Shown here: positions 1 to 9,873 of the stretch, piece after piece
Numbering within the stretch: position 1 is the stretch's first letter
How the letters are laid out: the number at the start of each line of letters is the position of its first letter
NCBI GenBank assembly: GCA_009363175.1
Contig: CP045205.1
Span: forward strand, 5,208,001-5,272,000
Reading direction: 5' to 3'
DNA length: 64,000 bases
Source of the DNA: Citrobacter telavivensis
Lineage (GTDB): Bacteria; Pseudomonadota; Gammaproteobacteria; Enterobacterales; Enterobacteriaceae
Program-made: the position numbers and the translations under genes
The notes under the pieces: model-generated
The model's database searches: none
Told to the model about the DNA's origin: nothing
Seen by the model: only the letters and a program-made list of their open reading frames with translations

Positions 1-577
1 GTGCGGCTTCCAGTAAATGGGCGGGCTGGCTGATAAACATAGCGCGGGTTGTCAGATACACGTATGGGTAAAGCACTAATCCGAGCAGGATGATTGCGCC
101 GGAAAGTGAGCGTAAATCTGGCAGCCGGAACTGTCTTGGGCTGTCAAAGCCCAGTAAAAAACGGATAAAGGTTTGCAGGGGGCCAATCGGATGCAGCAGA
201 TCGAGCCACGCAAAGGCCACAATGTAGGTTGGCATTGCCAGCGGCAACAGTAACGCCCAGCTAAGAATTTTACGTCCAGGAAAATCCCATGCCGTTACCG
301 CCCATGCGCTGCCTACGCCAATCACGCCGACCATCACCGCGACACCGGCTAATAACAGCACGGTATTTTTTAGTGCGGCAGGCAGTACATACGTCAGGAG
401 ATTATCCCAGTGAGATAAATTGGCCTGGGTAGCCTGCCAAATTAGCGCAATGATCGGTGTCAGAACGCCAAGCGCTACGCACAGTGCGCCAAGATGTAGC
501 GGCGTTAATAATGACTGCGGCCCGGAAACCAGGCCGCGTAACGTCGGAAACTGCAGAGGTTTATTGATCGAATCCAA
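1..577 (-). CDS. fbpB: Ferric iron ABC transporter permease, FbpB type (partial)
   Basis: This is the N-terminal part of an inner-membrane permease and continues past the left edge of the window. Reading on the minus strand, a TTG at 575-577 is the first possible start after an in-frame TAG and overlaps the end of fbpA by 17 bases, which suggests translational coupling. The protein shows hydrophobic spans starting near LHLGALCVALGVLTPIIAL, then a segment around NTVLLLAGVAVMVGVIGVG, as expected of BPD-type permeases. Its role would be to move iron delivered by the periplasmic FbpA across the inner membrane, powered by an FbpC ATPase that should lie further left. The family call rests on the neighbour fbpA and on membrane topology; the TTG start is inferred. 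Confidence 0.75.
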   Translation of the reverse strand, partial: MDSINKPLQFPTLRGLVSGPQSLLTPLHLGALCVALGVLTPIIALIWQATQANLSHWDNLLTYVLPAALKNTVLLLAGVAVMVGVIGVGSAWAVTAWDFPGRKILSWALLLPLAMPTYIVAFAWLDLLHPIGPLQTFIRFLLGFDSPRQFRLPDLRSLSGAIILLGLVLYPYVYLTTRAMFISQPAHLLEAA

Positions 578-1598
578 CTTTATCTACCAGCAGACTAGCT
601 TGTTTACGATATTTAACGATTTCGGTTAACGGCGTTTTATCGACGTTGATTTCACCAATAGTTGCGCTGATAACCGGATCAAGCGTCACGCCTTTCAGTA
701 CCGGGTATTCGAAGTTCGCTTTCGCATACTGCTGCTGGGCAGGTGCGGAAACCAGATATTCCATCAGCTTAACGGCATCGGCTTTATTTGGCGCATAGCG
801 GGCTACAGCTGCGCCACTGATGTTGACGTGTGTACCGCCATTTTCAAAGGTGGGTTTAACGACTTTAATCGCATCGCCCCACTGACGTGCATCACTGCCT
901 TCTTTGGCGTTTTTCATATGGCCGACGTAATAGGAGTTGGCGAGACCAATATCGCAAATTCGGCCGAGAATATCGCGAGCAACATCGCGGTCGCCACCGG
1001 TAGCTTTACGCGCCAGGTTAGCTTTCACACCGCGCAGCCATTCTTCGGTCTTTGCTTCACCGTGATGAGCAATCATTGCGGCGATCAGCGCCGTGTTATA
1101 CGGGTGCTGTCCGGAACGAATACAGACTTTACCTTTGTACTCAGGGCTGGCGAGTTGTTCGTAATGCCAGTTATCGATTGGCAGTGACTTCTCGGCATAC
1201 AGCACGCGGGCACGCATCGACAGCGCAAACCACTGATTATCTGCGCCGCGCAGATTAGCCGGAATAGCGGTTTTTAGTGCTTCTGACTCTACAGGCTGAG
1301 TTACACCCGCTTCCACTAAATCAATGAGGTTACCGGCATCGACGGTCATCAGCAGGTCGGCAGGTGAATTTTTACCTTCAGCTTTAACGCGCTCAAGCAT
1401 ACCGTCCTTGATATAGACCGTACTGACTTTGATGCCGCTGGTTTTGGTCCAGCTATCAAGCAAAGGCTGGATCAGACCCGGTTCACGGGTGGTATAGAGC
1501 GTTAACGTTTCCTGAGCGAACGCCGGTAGGCTAACTGAGAAGACCAGGACAGAGGCAAATGTGATACGGCGCAGTCCGGCGCGAGGCAGAGAATTCAT
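561..1598 (-). CDS. fbpA: Periplasmic Fe(3+)-binding protein, FbpA/SfuA-like
   Basis: This 345-residue protein is a substrate-binding protein for a ferric iron ABC transporter. Residues 1-28 form a signal peptide ending in SLPAFA before QETLTLYTTREPG, the usual opening of iron-binding proteins of this class. The mature chain has the family landmarks GLANSYYVGHMKNA (paired tyrosines that bind iron in FbpA/SfuA) and the late AVKLMEYLVS segment. It precedes the permease gene on the same strand and overlaps it. A Fur-box-like sequence lies about 75 bases upstream, so iron repression is likely. Comparable systems are SfuABC of Serratia and YfuABC of Yersinia. E. coli K-12 has no counterpart at this locus. 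Confidence 0.88.
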   Translation of the reverse strand: MNSLPRAGLRRITFASVLVFSVSLPAFAQETLTLYTTREPGLIQPLLDSWTKTSGIKVSTVYIKDGMLERVKAEGKNSPADLLMTVDAGNLIDLVEAGVTQPVESEALKTAIPANLRGADNQWFALSMRARVLYAEKSLPIDNWHYEQLASPEYKGKVCIRSGQHPYNTALIAAMIAHHGEAKTEEWLRGVKANLARKATGGDRDVARDILGRICDIGLANSYYVGHMKNAKEGSDARQWGDAIKVVKPTFENGGTHVNISGAAVARYAPNKADAVKLMEYLVSAPAQQQYAKANFEYPVLKGVTLDPVISATIGEINVDKTPLTEIVKYRKQASLLVDKVGFDQ

Positions 1599-1670
1599 CG
1601 TTTATATCCCAGAGTAATTGGAACGTACAGTGAACCGAGCGGGGGGATCGTTCCTTTGGCTCGCGTACAA

Positions 1671-1690
1671 TAAATGATAATCACTAGCAC
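1671..1690. promoter_or_regulatory. Candidate Fur box upstream of fbpA
   Basis: The stretch contains AATGATAATCA, matching the centre of the Fur consensus (GATAATGATAATCATTATC). It lies between fbpA and the truncated IS1595 gene, at a distance suited to an fbpA promoter. This supports iron-repressed transcription of the transporter. It is called by eye only. Confidence 0.6.
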
Positions 1691-1811
1691 TTACAATAAT
1701 TGCAAAGTTTAAACGATTTACATTTACATAACTTTACCTGATTACCCATGATTAGCAGTCAGTTACCACGAACTATACTGATCTTACGTACAGTTATCGA
1801 GGTGCGAGATC

Positions 1812-2626
1812 ATGGCCAAAAGCAAAATCCAATTCCAGAAAGGCTACAGCCTGTTTGAGTTTCTCAAGGACTATGGCACTGAGGCTCAGTGCGAAAACGC
1901 GCTGTTCACTTGGCGTTTTCCTAACGGCTTTGTCTGCCCTGAATGTGCCAACAAGACCTGTTGTCGCCTGAGAAGGCGGCCACGTGTGTGGCAATGCAAT
2001 CACTGCCGTCACCAGATGTCATTGACTGGAAACACGATTTTCGCAAACACCAAGCTCCCACTGACCAAGTGGTTTCTGGCAATGCACCTGTTGTCACAAA
2101 CCAAAACAGGCTTGTCAGCGATGGAGCTAAAGCGCCAGTTGGGCGTCAAATATGACACCGCCTGGATGCTCAAGCACAAGCTGCTGCAAGCCATGAAAGA
2201 GTCCGATGACAAGCAGCCCATCAGCGGCATCATTCAGCTCGATGATGTCTACTGGGGTGGCGAGCGCCGTGGTGGCAAACGGGGTCGGGGCGCGGCAGGC
2301 AAGACGCCGTTTGTGGCAGCAGTGGCCCTGAACAAGGAAGGACATCCAATCAAGATGCGGATGACGGTGGTCGATGGTTTCAAAACCAAGTCCGTTGCTG
2401 ATTGGGCAAAACGGCATATTGCCAGTGGTAGCGCGGTGATATCCGATGGATTGGCCTGTTTCAAAGCGGTCAAGGAGGCCAATTGTGAGCACCTGGGTGT
2501 TGTCACCAGGGGCAACCTGGACTGGCTGGATCATCCGGCATTCAACTGGGTAAACACGATGATAGGAAATGTGAAAAACTCGCTGCGGGGCAGTTGTCAT
2601 AAGCTCGGAGCGAAGCATTTACCAAG
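1812..2626 (+). pseudogene. IS1595-family transposase, 3' end lost to an IS5 insertion
   Basis: The protein begins with a zinc-ribbon (CPEC at about residue 38, CNHC near 60) followed by an ISXO2/IS1595-type catalytic domain: IIQLDDVYWGG, VISDGLACF, then NTMIGNVKNSLRG, the expected D-D-N-K pattern. The family normally continues about 50 residues after the segment ending KHLPR. Here the frame runs into the left inverted repeat of the IS5 element at 2627 and stops at 2654 with unrelated residues. The remaining C-terminus is not found on the far side of the IS5, so part of the gene has been deleted rather than merely interrupted. I could not define its left inverted repeat. Confidence 0.8.
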
Positions 2627-3822
<1,196 letters not shown>

Positions 3823-4038
3823 ATGCAGAAAAAAACGGACAAATTATTAGCGCTGGCTCGCATTTCTCCTGTTTATCGGCAATTAATGTTCCATAAAGGA
3901 ACAAAAATTCTTTTCTACGTTCCGTTATGGAATCAATTTTGACGGCATTTTATTTTGCGCCCGCTCAGCCAGAATCACTACATCGCCGGGCTACCCTTAT
4001 AGACAGGCGACCTCCCCCTACCCTACGGAGCATAAACA
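3823..4038 (+). promoter_or_regulatory. dhaK upstream region with paired palindromes
   Basis: The 216 bases between the IS5 end and dhaK hold no gene. They contain two related palindromes: GTTCCATAAAGGAAC at 3888-3902 and GTTCCGTTATGGAAT at 3919-3933, both GTTCC-N5-GGAA, with centres 31 bp apart (about three helical turns on the same face). A TTGACG follows at 3939-3944, but I see no convincing -10 at the right spacing. Because DhaR activates dha operons, these palindromes are candidate DhaR or other activator sites. dhaR itself is not in the window. Confidence 0.5.
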
Positions 4039-5109
4039 ATGAAAAAACTGATTAACCGTGTGGAAGATGTACTGAGTGAACAGCTTATCGGCCTGGCGAA
4101 GGCGCATCCTGAACTGACGCTGCACCAGGACCCGGTCTATGTCACCCGCGCTGATGCACCGGTCGCCGGCAAAGTGGCGCTGCTCTCCGGCGGCGGCAGC
4201 GGACACGAACCGATGCACTGCGGCTACATCGGCCAGGGCATGCTCTCCGGCGCCTGTCCGGGGGAAATTTTCACCTCGCCGACGCCGGACAAAATGTTCG
4301 AATGCGCGATGCAGATTGACGGCGGCGAAGGCGTCCTGCTGATTATCAAAAACTATACCGGCGACATCCTGAATTTTGAGACCGCCACCGAGCTGCTGCA
4401 CGAAAGTGGCGTTAAGGTTACCACCGTCGTGGTGGATGACGACGTGGCGGTAAAAGACAGCCTCTATACCGCCGGACGCCGCGGCGTCGCCAATACCGTG
4501 CTGATTGAAAAACTGGTCGGCGCCGCCGCCGAACGCGGCGACTCGCTGGAAGCCTGCGCTGAACTGGGCCGCCGTTTAAATAACCTTGGTCACTCGATTG
4601 GCATCGCGCTGGGCGCCTGCACCGTACCGGCCGCCGGACAGCCCTCCTTTACCCTGAAAGATGATGAGATGGAGTTCGGCGTCGGCATCCATGGCGAGCC
4701 GGGTATCGACCGCCGCCGCTTCAGCTCGCTCGACCAAACCGTCGATGAGATGTTCGATACCCTGCTGGAAAACGGCGCATACAGCCGCACGCTGCGCCAG
4801 TGGGATAACGTCAAGGGAGCGTGGCAGGAAGTGAAACAGAGCAAAACCGCGCTGCAAAACGGCGATCGGGTTATCGCGCTGGTCAATAACCTCGGCGCCA
4901 CCCCGCTTTCCGAACTGTACGGCGTTTACAACCGCCTTGCCCAGCGCTGCGAAGCGTCCGGCATTGTGATTGAACGCAACCTCATCGGCAGCTACTGCAC
5001 CTCGCTGGATATGGCGGGTTTCTCCATCACCCTGCTGAAAGCGGATGATGACACGCTGGCGTTATGGGACGCCCCGGTCCATACCCCAGCGCTGAACTGG
5101 GGAAAATAA
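4039..5109 (+). CDS. dhaK: PTS-dependent dihydroxyacetone kinase, DhaK subunit
   Basis: This 356-residue subunit binds dihydroxyacetone covalently as a hemiaminal and presents it to DhaL for phosphorylation, giving DHA phosphate for glycolysis. Family marks are [18 protein letters not shown] (residues about 53-70), [15 protein letters not shown] and the substrate-binding histidine in [10 protein letters not shown]. It heads a tight dhaK-dhaL-dhaM operon: dhaL begins 10 bases after its stop. Third codon positions are strongly GC-biased compared with the backbone to the right, as in Klebsiella. The surrounding dha genes of Klebsiella or Citrobacter (dhaR, dhaD, dhaBCE, dhaT) are not present in the window. 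Confidence 0.95.
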   Translation: MKKLINRVEDVLSEQLIGLAKAHPELTLHQDPVYVTRADAPVAGKVALLSGGGSGHEPMHCGYIGQGMLSGACPGEIFTSPTPDKMFECAMQIDGGEGVLLIIKNYTGDILNFETATELLHESGVKVTTVVVDDDVAVKDSLYTAGRRGVANTVLIEKLVGAAAERGDSLEACAELGRRLNNLGHSIGIALGACTVPAAGQPSFTLKDDEMEFGVGIHGEPGIDRRRFSSLDQTVDEMFDTLLENGAYSRTLRQWDNVKGAWQEVKQSKTALQNGDRVIALVNNLGATPLSELYGVYNRLAQRCEASGIVIERNLIGSYCTSLDMAGFSITLLKADDDTLALWDAPVHTPALNWGK

Positions 5110-5119
5110 GGAGCACGAC

Positions 5120-5752
5120 ATGTCACTGAACAGAACGCAAATCGTCGACTGGCTGTACCGCTGTGGCGACATTTTCACCAAACAGAGCGATTTTCTCACC
5201 GGCCTTGATAAAGAGATCGGCGACGCCGACCACGGCCTCAATATGCATCGCGGCTTCAGCAAAGTGGTCGAAAAGCTGCCGTCGATCGCCGATAAAGACA
5301 TCGGTTTTATTCTCAAGAATACCGGGATGACGCTGCTTTCCAACGTCGGCGGCGCCAGCGGCCCGCTGTTCGGCACCTTCTTTATCCGCGCCGCCCAGGT
5401 CACCCAGGCGCATCAGAGCCTGACCCTCGACGAGCTTTATCAGATGATCCGCGAAGGCGCGGACGGCGTCGTCAACCGTGGTAAAGCGGAGCCGGGCGAT
5501 AAGACGATGTGCGACGTCTGGCTGCCGGTGGTGGAATCCCTGCGTCATTCCAGCGAGCAACATCTGTCTATCCCTGCCGCGCTGGATGCCGCCTGCGAAG
5601 TGGCCGAGCGCGCCGCCCACGCCACCATCACCATGCAGGCGCGTAAAGGCCGCGCCAGCTATCTCGGCGAGCGCAGCATCGGGCATCAGGATCCCGGCGC
5701 GACCTCGGTGCTGTTTATGGTTCAGATGCTGGCTGCCGCCGCCAAAGAGTAA
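5120..5752 (+). CDS. dhaL: Dihydroxyacetone kinase, DhaL (ADP-binding) subunit
   Basis: DhaL is 210 residues and carries the tightly bound ADP that is rephosphorylated by DhaM and donates phosphate to DhaK-bound dihydroxyacetone. The nucleotide/magnesium site is visible as KEIGDADHGLNMHRG near residues 31-45, followed by the glycine-rich NVGGASGPLFG (about 75-85) and the later GRASYLGERS and DPGATS segments typical of DhaL. The full family length is present. The start has an AAGGAG Shine-Dalgarno sequence 8 bases upstream. It sits between dhaK and dhaM with only 10-base gaps. Confidence 0.95.
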   Translation: MSLNRTQIVDWLYRCGDIFTKQSDFLTGLDKEIGDADHGLNMHRGFSKVVEKLPSIADKDIGFILKNTGMTLLSNVGGASGPLFGTFFIRAAQVTQAHQSLTLDELYQMIREGADGVVNRGKAEPGDKTMCDVWLPVVESLRHSSEQHLSIPAALDAACEVAERAAHATITMQARKGRASYLGERSIGHQDPGATSVLFMVQMLAAAAKE

Positions 5753-5762
5753 GGAAATCGCG

Positions 5763-7181
5763 ATGGTAAACCTGGTTATTGTTTCTCATAGCGCCCGGCT
5801 GGGCGAAGGTGTCGGAGAACTGGCCCGGCAGATGTTAATGAACGATGGCTGTAAGCTGGCGATCGCCGCCGGGATCGACGATCCCGACAGCCCGATCGGC
5901 ACCGATCCGATTAAAGTCATGGAGGCGATCGAATCCGTCGCCGATACCGACCATGTTCTGGTGATGATGGATATCGGCAGCGCCCTGCTCAGCGCCGAAA
6001 CCGCCCTCGATCTGCTCGATCCGGCGATGGCGGCAAAGGTGCGGCTGTGCGCCGCGCCGCTGGTCGAAGGGACGCTGGCGGCCACCGTCAGCGCCGCCTC
6101 CGGCGCCGGGATCGACAAAGTTATCGCCGATGCCATGAACGCCCTGGAAGCCAAGCGGGTTCAGCTGGGTTTACCTTCGCACACGCCTGACGCCGCCGCC
6201 CCAACGCTTGCTGACGACGGCGATGCTAAATCGGTTTCAGTCATTATTAACAATCACAACGGCCTGCACGTGCGTCCGGCATCAAAGCTGGTCGCCGCGC
6301 TGGCGGGTTTTAACGCCGACCTGGTGCTGGAGAAAAACGGCAAATGCGTCACCCCGGACAGTCTGAATCAAATCGCTCTGCTACAGGTGCGCCGCCACGA
6401 TAAGCTGCGCCTGCTGGCCCGCGGTCCGGACGCCGATGCGGCGCTGGCGGCGTTTCAGGCGCTGGCCGCCGATAACTTCGGCGAGTCACCGGAGGCGCAG
6501 CCGACAGCGGAACCCGCCATACCTGCGCGTGTTGAAGGCGCCGCGATGCTTTATCCGCTGGCGCCGATCCAACCGGCGCTCCCCGCCGCCGCCGACATCG
6601 CCCGCGAGCAGCAGCGCCTGCGCCAGGCGATCGACCAGACGCTGGCCGATCTCAATGCGCTCACCGAGCTGGCGGAACACAAATTTAACGCCGATATCGC
6701 GGCGATCTTCGCCGGTCATCACACCTTGCTCGACGATGAAGATCTGTTTGATGCCGCCAACGATCGCCTGCTCACCGAACAGTGCTCGGCGGAATGGGCG
6801 TGGCATCAAGTGCTGATGGAGCTCAGCCAGCAGTATCGTCAGCTGGATGACGCCTATCTGCAGGCCCGTTATATCGATGTCGACGATATTCTGCAGCGCA
6901 CGCTGCGCCATCTGCAGGGTATTAAGGAGACGCTGCCATTCGCCAGTGAGCCGACGATTATTATCGCCGACAATATTTATCCCTCGACTGTACTCCAACT
7001 GGATGCCAGCAAGGTCACCGGCCTGTGCCTGCGCGACGGCAGCGAACAGTCCCACGGCGCGATTATCGCCCGCGCGGCGGGGATCGCCTGGCTATGCCAG
7101 CAGGGCGAAGCGCTGAATGATATTCAGCCTGGCGAAGCCATCACGCTCGATATGCGTCTGCAACGTCTTATTCGTCGCTAA
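5763..7181 (+). CDS. dhaM: DhaM phosphotransferase: EIIA-HPr-EI fusion
   Basis: DhaM passes phosphate from PEP, through the general PTS proteins, to the ADP on DhaL. The 472-residue protein shows the three expected modules: an EIIA-mannose-like domain (active histidine in VIVSHSARLGEGV near residue 9), an HPr-like domain with NNHNGLHVRPASKL around residue 170, and a truncated enzyme I domain with DGSEQSHGAIIARAAG near residue 430. An open frame runs further upstream but overlaps dhaL. The ATG at 5763 follows a TAAGGA ribosome site and gives the correct N-terminus MVNLVIVSHS. Codon use is GC-rich like its neighbours. Confidence 0.95.
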   Translation: MVNLVIVSHSARLGEGVGELARQMLMNDGCKLAIAAGIDDPDSPIGTDPIKVMEAIESVADTDHVLVMMDIGSALLSAETALDLLDPAMAAKVRLCAAPLVEGTLAATVSAASGAGIDKVIADAMNALEAKRVQLGLPSHTPDAAAPTLADDGDAKSVSVIINNHNGLHVRPASKLVAALAGFNADLVLEKNGKCVTPDSLNQIALLQVRRHDKLRLLARGPDADAALAAFQALAADNFGESPEAQPTAEPAIPARVEGAAMLYPLAPIQPALPAAADIAREQQRLRQAIDQTLADLNALTELAEHKFNADIAAIFAGHHTLLDDEDLFDAANDRLLTEQCSAEWAWHQVLMELSQQYRQLDDAYLQARYIDVDDILQRTLRHLQGIKETLPFASEPTIIIADNIYPSTVLQLDASKVTGLCLRDGSEQSHGAIIARAAGIAWLCQQGEALNDIQPGEAITLDMRLQRLIRR

Positions 7182-7255
7182 ATCCACTTTGACCGTTACC
7201 ACTCCGGGGGCCCGCCTCCGGAGGGTGAGTTTTCGCTTACTGATCAGGAACCACT

Positions 7256-8905
7256 ATGTCTCAATTCTTTTTTAACCAGCGCGCCAGCCTCGTTAACGAC
7301 GTGATCGAGGGAACCATTATTGCCAGCCCGTGGAACAACCTCGCCCGCCTGGAGAGCGACCCGGCGATCCGTGTAGTGGTACGCCGCGATCTGAATAAAA
7401 ACAACGTGGCGGTGATTTCCGGCGGCGGCTCCGGCCATGAACCGGCGCACGTCGGCTTTATTGGTAAAGGCATGCTGACCGCCGCGGTCTGCGGCGATCT
7501 GTTCGCCTCGCCGAGCGTCGATGCGGTACTCACCGCGATTCAGGCGGTGACCGGCGAGGCGGGCTGTCTGCTGATCGTTAAAAACTACACCGGCGATCGG
7601 CTTAACTTCGGCCTCGCGGCGGAGAAAGCACGCCGTCTTGGCTATAACGTAGAGATGCTGATCGTCGGCGACGATATTTCGCTGCCGGATAACAAACAGC
7701 CGCGCGGTATCGCCGGGACTATTCTTGTGCATAAGGTGGCGGGCTATTTCGCCGAGCGCGGCTTCAACCTCGCCACCGTCCTGCGTGAAGCGCAGTACGC
7801 AGCCAACAACACCTTCAGCCTGGGTGTTGCGCTTTCCAGCTGTCATCTGCCGCAGGAAGCGGAAAGCGCGCCGCGCCATCAGCCCGGCCACGCCGAGCTG
7901 GGGATGGGCATCCACGGCGAACCGGGAGCCTCGACGATCGCGACCCATAACAGCGCGGAAATCATGCAGATTATGGTAGAGAAGCTGACCGCCGCCCTAC
8001 CTGAAACCGGCCGCCTGGCGGTGATGCTCAATAATCTCGGCGGCGTGTCGGTGGCCGAGATGGCGATTCTGACCCGCGAGCTGGCCAACACCCCACTCCA
8101 TGCGCGCGTTGACTGGTTGATTGGCCCGGCTTCGCTGGTAACGGCGCTGGATATGAAAGGCTTCTCGCTGACCACTATCGTGCTGGAAGAGAGCATTGAA
8201 AAGGCGCTGCTGTCGGATGTCGAAACCGCCAGTTGGCAGAAGCCGGTGCAGCCGCGGGCTGTTAATATCATGCCGTCCGCGCTCGCCAGCGCACGCGTCG
8301 CCTTTACGCCATCGGCCAACCCGCAGGTGGGCGATTACGTGGCGCAGGTGACCAGCACCCTCTCCGGCCTCGAAACCCATCTCAACGCGCTTGACGCCAA
8401 AGTGGGCGACGGCGATACCGGCTCCACTTTCGCCGCTGGCGCGCGTGCGATTGCCGCTCTATTGCAACGCCAGCAACTGCCGCTCAATGATTTACCCACG
8501 CTGTTCGCGCTAATTGGCGAACGCCTGACGGTGGTGATGGGCGGCTCCAGCGGCGTATTGATGTCGATTTTCTTCACCGCCGCCGGGCAGAAGCTGGAGC
8601 AAGGCGCCAGCATGGCGGAAGCGCTGAACGCCGGTCTGGGGCAGATGAAATTTTACGGCGGCGCCGATGAGGGCGACCGGACGATGATTGACGCTCTACA
8701 GCCGGCGCTGGCGGCGCTGCTGGCCGAACCGGATAATCTGCAGGCCGCTTTCGCCGCGGCGCAGGCCGGCGCGGATCGCACCTGCCAGTCGAGCAAAGCC
8801 GGCGCCGGACGCGCCTCCTATCTCAATAGCGAGAGCCTGCTCGGCAATATGGACCCCGGCGCCCACGCGGTGGCGATGGTGTTTAAGGCGCTGGCGGAAC
8901 GCTAA
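7256..8905 (+). CDS. dhaK: ATP-dependent dihydroxyacetone kinase (two-domain)
   Basis: This 549-residue single-chain enzyme phosphorylates dihydroxyacetone with ATP. The N-terminal K domain has [17 protein letters not shown] and the covalent-binding histidine in MGIHGEPGAS. The C-terminal L domain, from about residue 350, has the magnesium-ATP site DAKVGDGDTGSTFAAG and GGADEGDRTMIDALQP. Family length is complete. It follows dhaKLM on the same strand after 74 bases, so the cell would own both the PTS-driven and the ATP-driven route, an arrangement known from Klebsiella pneumoniae. From memory the sequence is closer to the Klebsiella enzyme than to the Citrobacter freundii one. Confidence 0.94.
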   Translation: MSQFFFNQRASLVNDVIEGTIIASPWNNLARLESDPAIRVVVRRDLNKNNVAVISGGGSGHEPAHVGFIGKGMLTAAVCGDLFASPSVDAVLTAIQAVTGEAGCLLIVKNYTGDRLNFGLAAEKARRLGYNVEMLIVGDDISLPDNKQPRGIAGTILVHKVAGYFAERGFNLATVLREAQYAANNTFSLGVALSSCHLPQEAESAPRHQPGHAELGMGIHGEPGASTIATHNSAEIMQIMVEKLTAALPETGRLAVMLNNLGGVSVAEMAILTRELANTPLHARVDWLIGPASLVTALDMKGFSLTTIVLEESIEKALLSDVETASWQKPVQPRAVNIMPSALASARVAFTPSANPQVGDYVAQVTSTLSGLETHLNALDAKVGDGDTGSTFAAGARAIAALLQRQQLPLNDLPTLFALIGERLTVVMGGSSGVLMSIFFTAAGQKLEQGASMAEALNAGLGQMKFYGGADEGDRTMIDALQPALAALLAEPDNLQAAFAAAQAGADRTCQSSKAGAGRASYLNSESLLGNMDPGAHAVAMVFKALAER

Positions 8906-8909
8906 GCCT

Positions 8910-9000
8910 CACCCGGTGGCGCTGCGCTTACCGGGGCGACATAACACCATTGAAAGGTAGCCCGGAGAAGGCGCAACGCGCCGCCATCCGGGTTTACCAC
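8910..9000. repeat. REP/BIME pair of Klebsiella type
   Basis: Two facing palindromic units lie between dhaK and the broken yqjH: one around ACCCGGTGGCGCTGCGCTTA and one around GTAGCCCGGAGAAGGCGCAA, followed by GCCGCCATCCGGG. They differ from the backbone REPs in this window, which read GATGGCGCT(A/T)CGCTTATC and GTAGGCCGGATAAGGC. The GC-rich version resembles the Klebsiella style and supports a foreign origin for the block. Confidence 0.7.
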
Positions 9001-9008
9001 ACTGCCGA

Positions 9009-9637
9009 TTATTTGCTATGCCAGTACGCCTGCGAACGCACCAGTTGCTGATCGATACTCGGCTCCTCAAAGCGCGCCAGCAGCGATTTCACCACGCCGC
9101 CTTCTCCGGTCAGCCAGATAAAATAATCTTCTGACGGCACCTTGACCTGAGCCAGCCGCTCGGCGACGAACGCCGGGTTGTGGCCTACCACCCATTCGAT
9201 ATTAAAGCCGTCGAGATCCGCCAGATAATCTTTATACGAAGCATCCGCGACGGTGACGATGGCCGTCACCTGCGGCGTCACCGGCAGCTGACGTAATCCC
9301 AGCAGGCGACGGCGCAGCGCCGGCATGCCCGACTCGTCACAGACATAAAGCTGCCAGGCGTAATCTTCCGGCACCACCAGCGAGCCGGGCGCACGCCCTC
9401 GCCCCAGTTAATGCCTTCGTCGGTCACTTCCGGCGGCGTAAATACGCTGCCCGCCTGCGGGAAAAACAGTTTGGTGTGGTCGTCAAAACCTTGTGAAACA
9501 AAGCCATCCAGCGCCTCGCCCCCCAGCACGATCCGCTGGAACGCCTGGCCGATACGCTCAACGCGCAGCACGGTTAATTCGCGAAAACGTAGTTCGTTAC
9601 GCACGCGCTGTGGGTAGCGTGAGGTGTTTTTTGTCAT
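9009..9637 (-). pseudogene. Second copy of yqjH (siderophore-interacting ferric reductase), broken by internal deletion
   Basis: Read on the minus strand from the ATG at 9635-9637, the first 84 residues align with the intact yqjH at 23993-24760, up to WGEGVRP. The sequence then jumps directly to the part encoding LVVPEDYA, losing about 140 bp (some 47 codons) and shifting frame. The rest (VYVCDESGMPALRRRL onward to the end) continues in another frame. The lost part covers the flavin and substrate-binding middle of the protein, so this copy cannot be active. It differs at many positions from the native copy, so it is a xenologue rather than a recent duplication. Confidence 0.88.
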
Positions 9638-9661
9638 TTTTTCGCCTTCGTGAAGATAATA

Positions 9662-9860
9662 CGATATATCTAAATTTATTTTTAAATGATAATGATTGCT
9701 AATCAAAAAGATTGCAAGCACTTTTTTGATATAGTCAGCTTGAGATTAAACAGCTATCAGCAACCCATAAAAACCATTAATAATCATCAAATTAAACAAA
9801 AATTATTTTATAGACTTGCAAGTCGATAAACTTTAGATATGAATTAGATATATCTAAATA
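9662..9860. promoter_or_regulatory. Divergent yqjH/yqjI control region of the foreign copy
   Basis: The gap between the two broken genes keeps a Fur-box-like AAATGATAATGATTGCTAAT near 9683-9702. It also keeps AT-rich palindromes of the AGATATATCTAAA type at about 9662-9677 and 9830-9860, where TTTAGATAT is followed by TTAGATATATCTAAA. The same layout is found upstream of the native pair at 24783-24970. This suggests Fur plus YqjI (NfeR) control, still recognisable although both genes are damaged. Confidence 0.6.
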
Positions 9861-9873
9861 ACATCAGGAGACG

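Noticed and set aside
828..1187. Open frame of 119 codons on the plus strand
   Set aside because: It is the antisense shadow of fbpA, with no coding features.
5478..5762. N-terminal extension of dhaM by 95 codons
   Set aside because: It overlaps dhaL in another frame and encodes arginine/proline-rich sequence. The ATG at 5763 has a ribosome site and the correct EIIA N-terminus.
7203..7223. Hairpin CTCCGG...CCGGAG between dhaM and the ATP-dependent dhaK as a terminator
   Set aside because: The stem is short and no T-run follows, so I do not call it a terminator.
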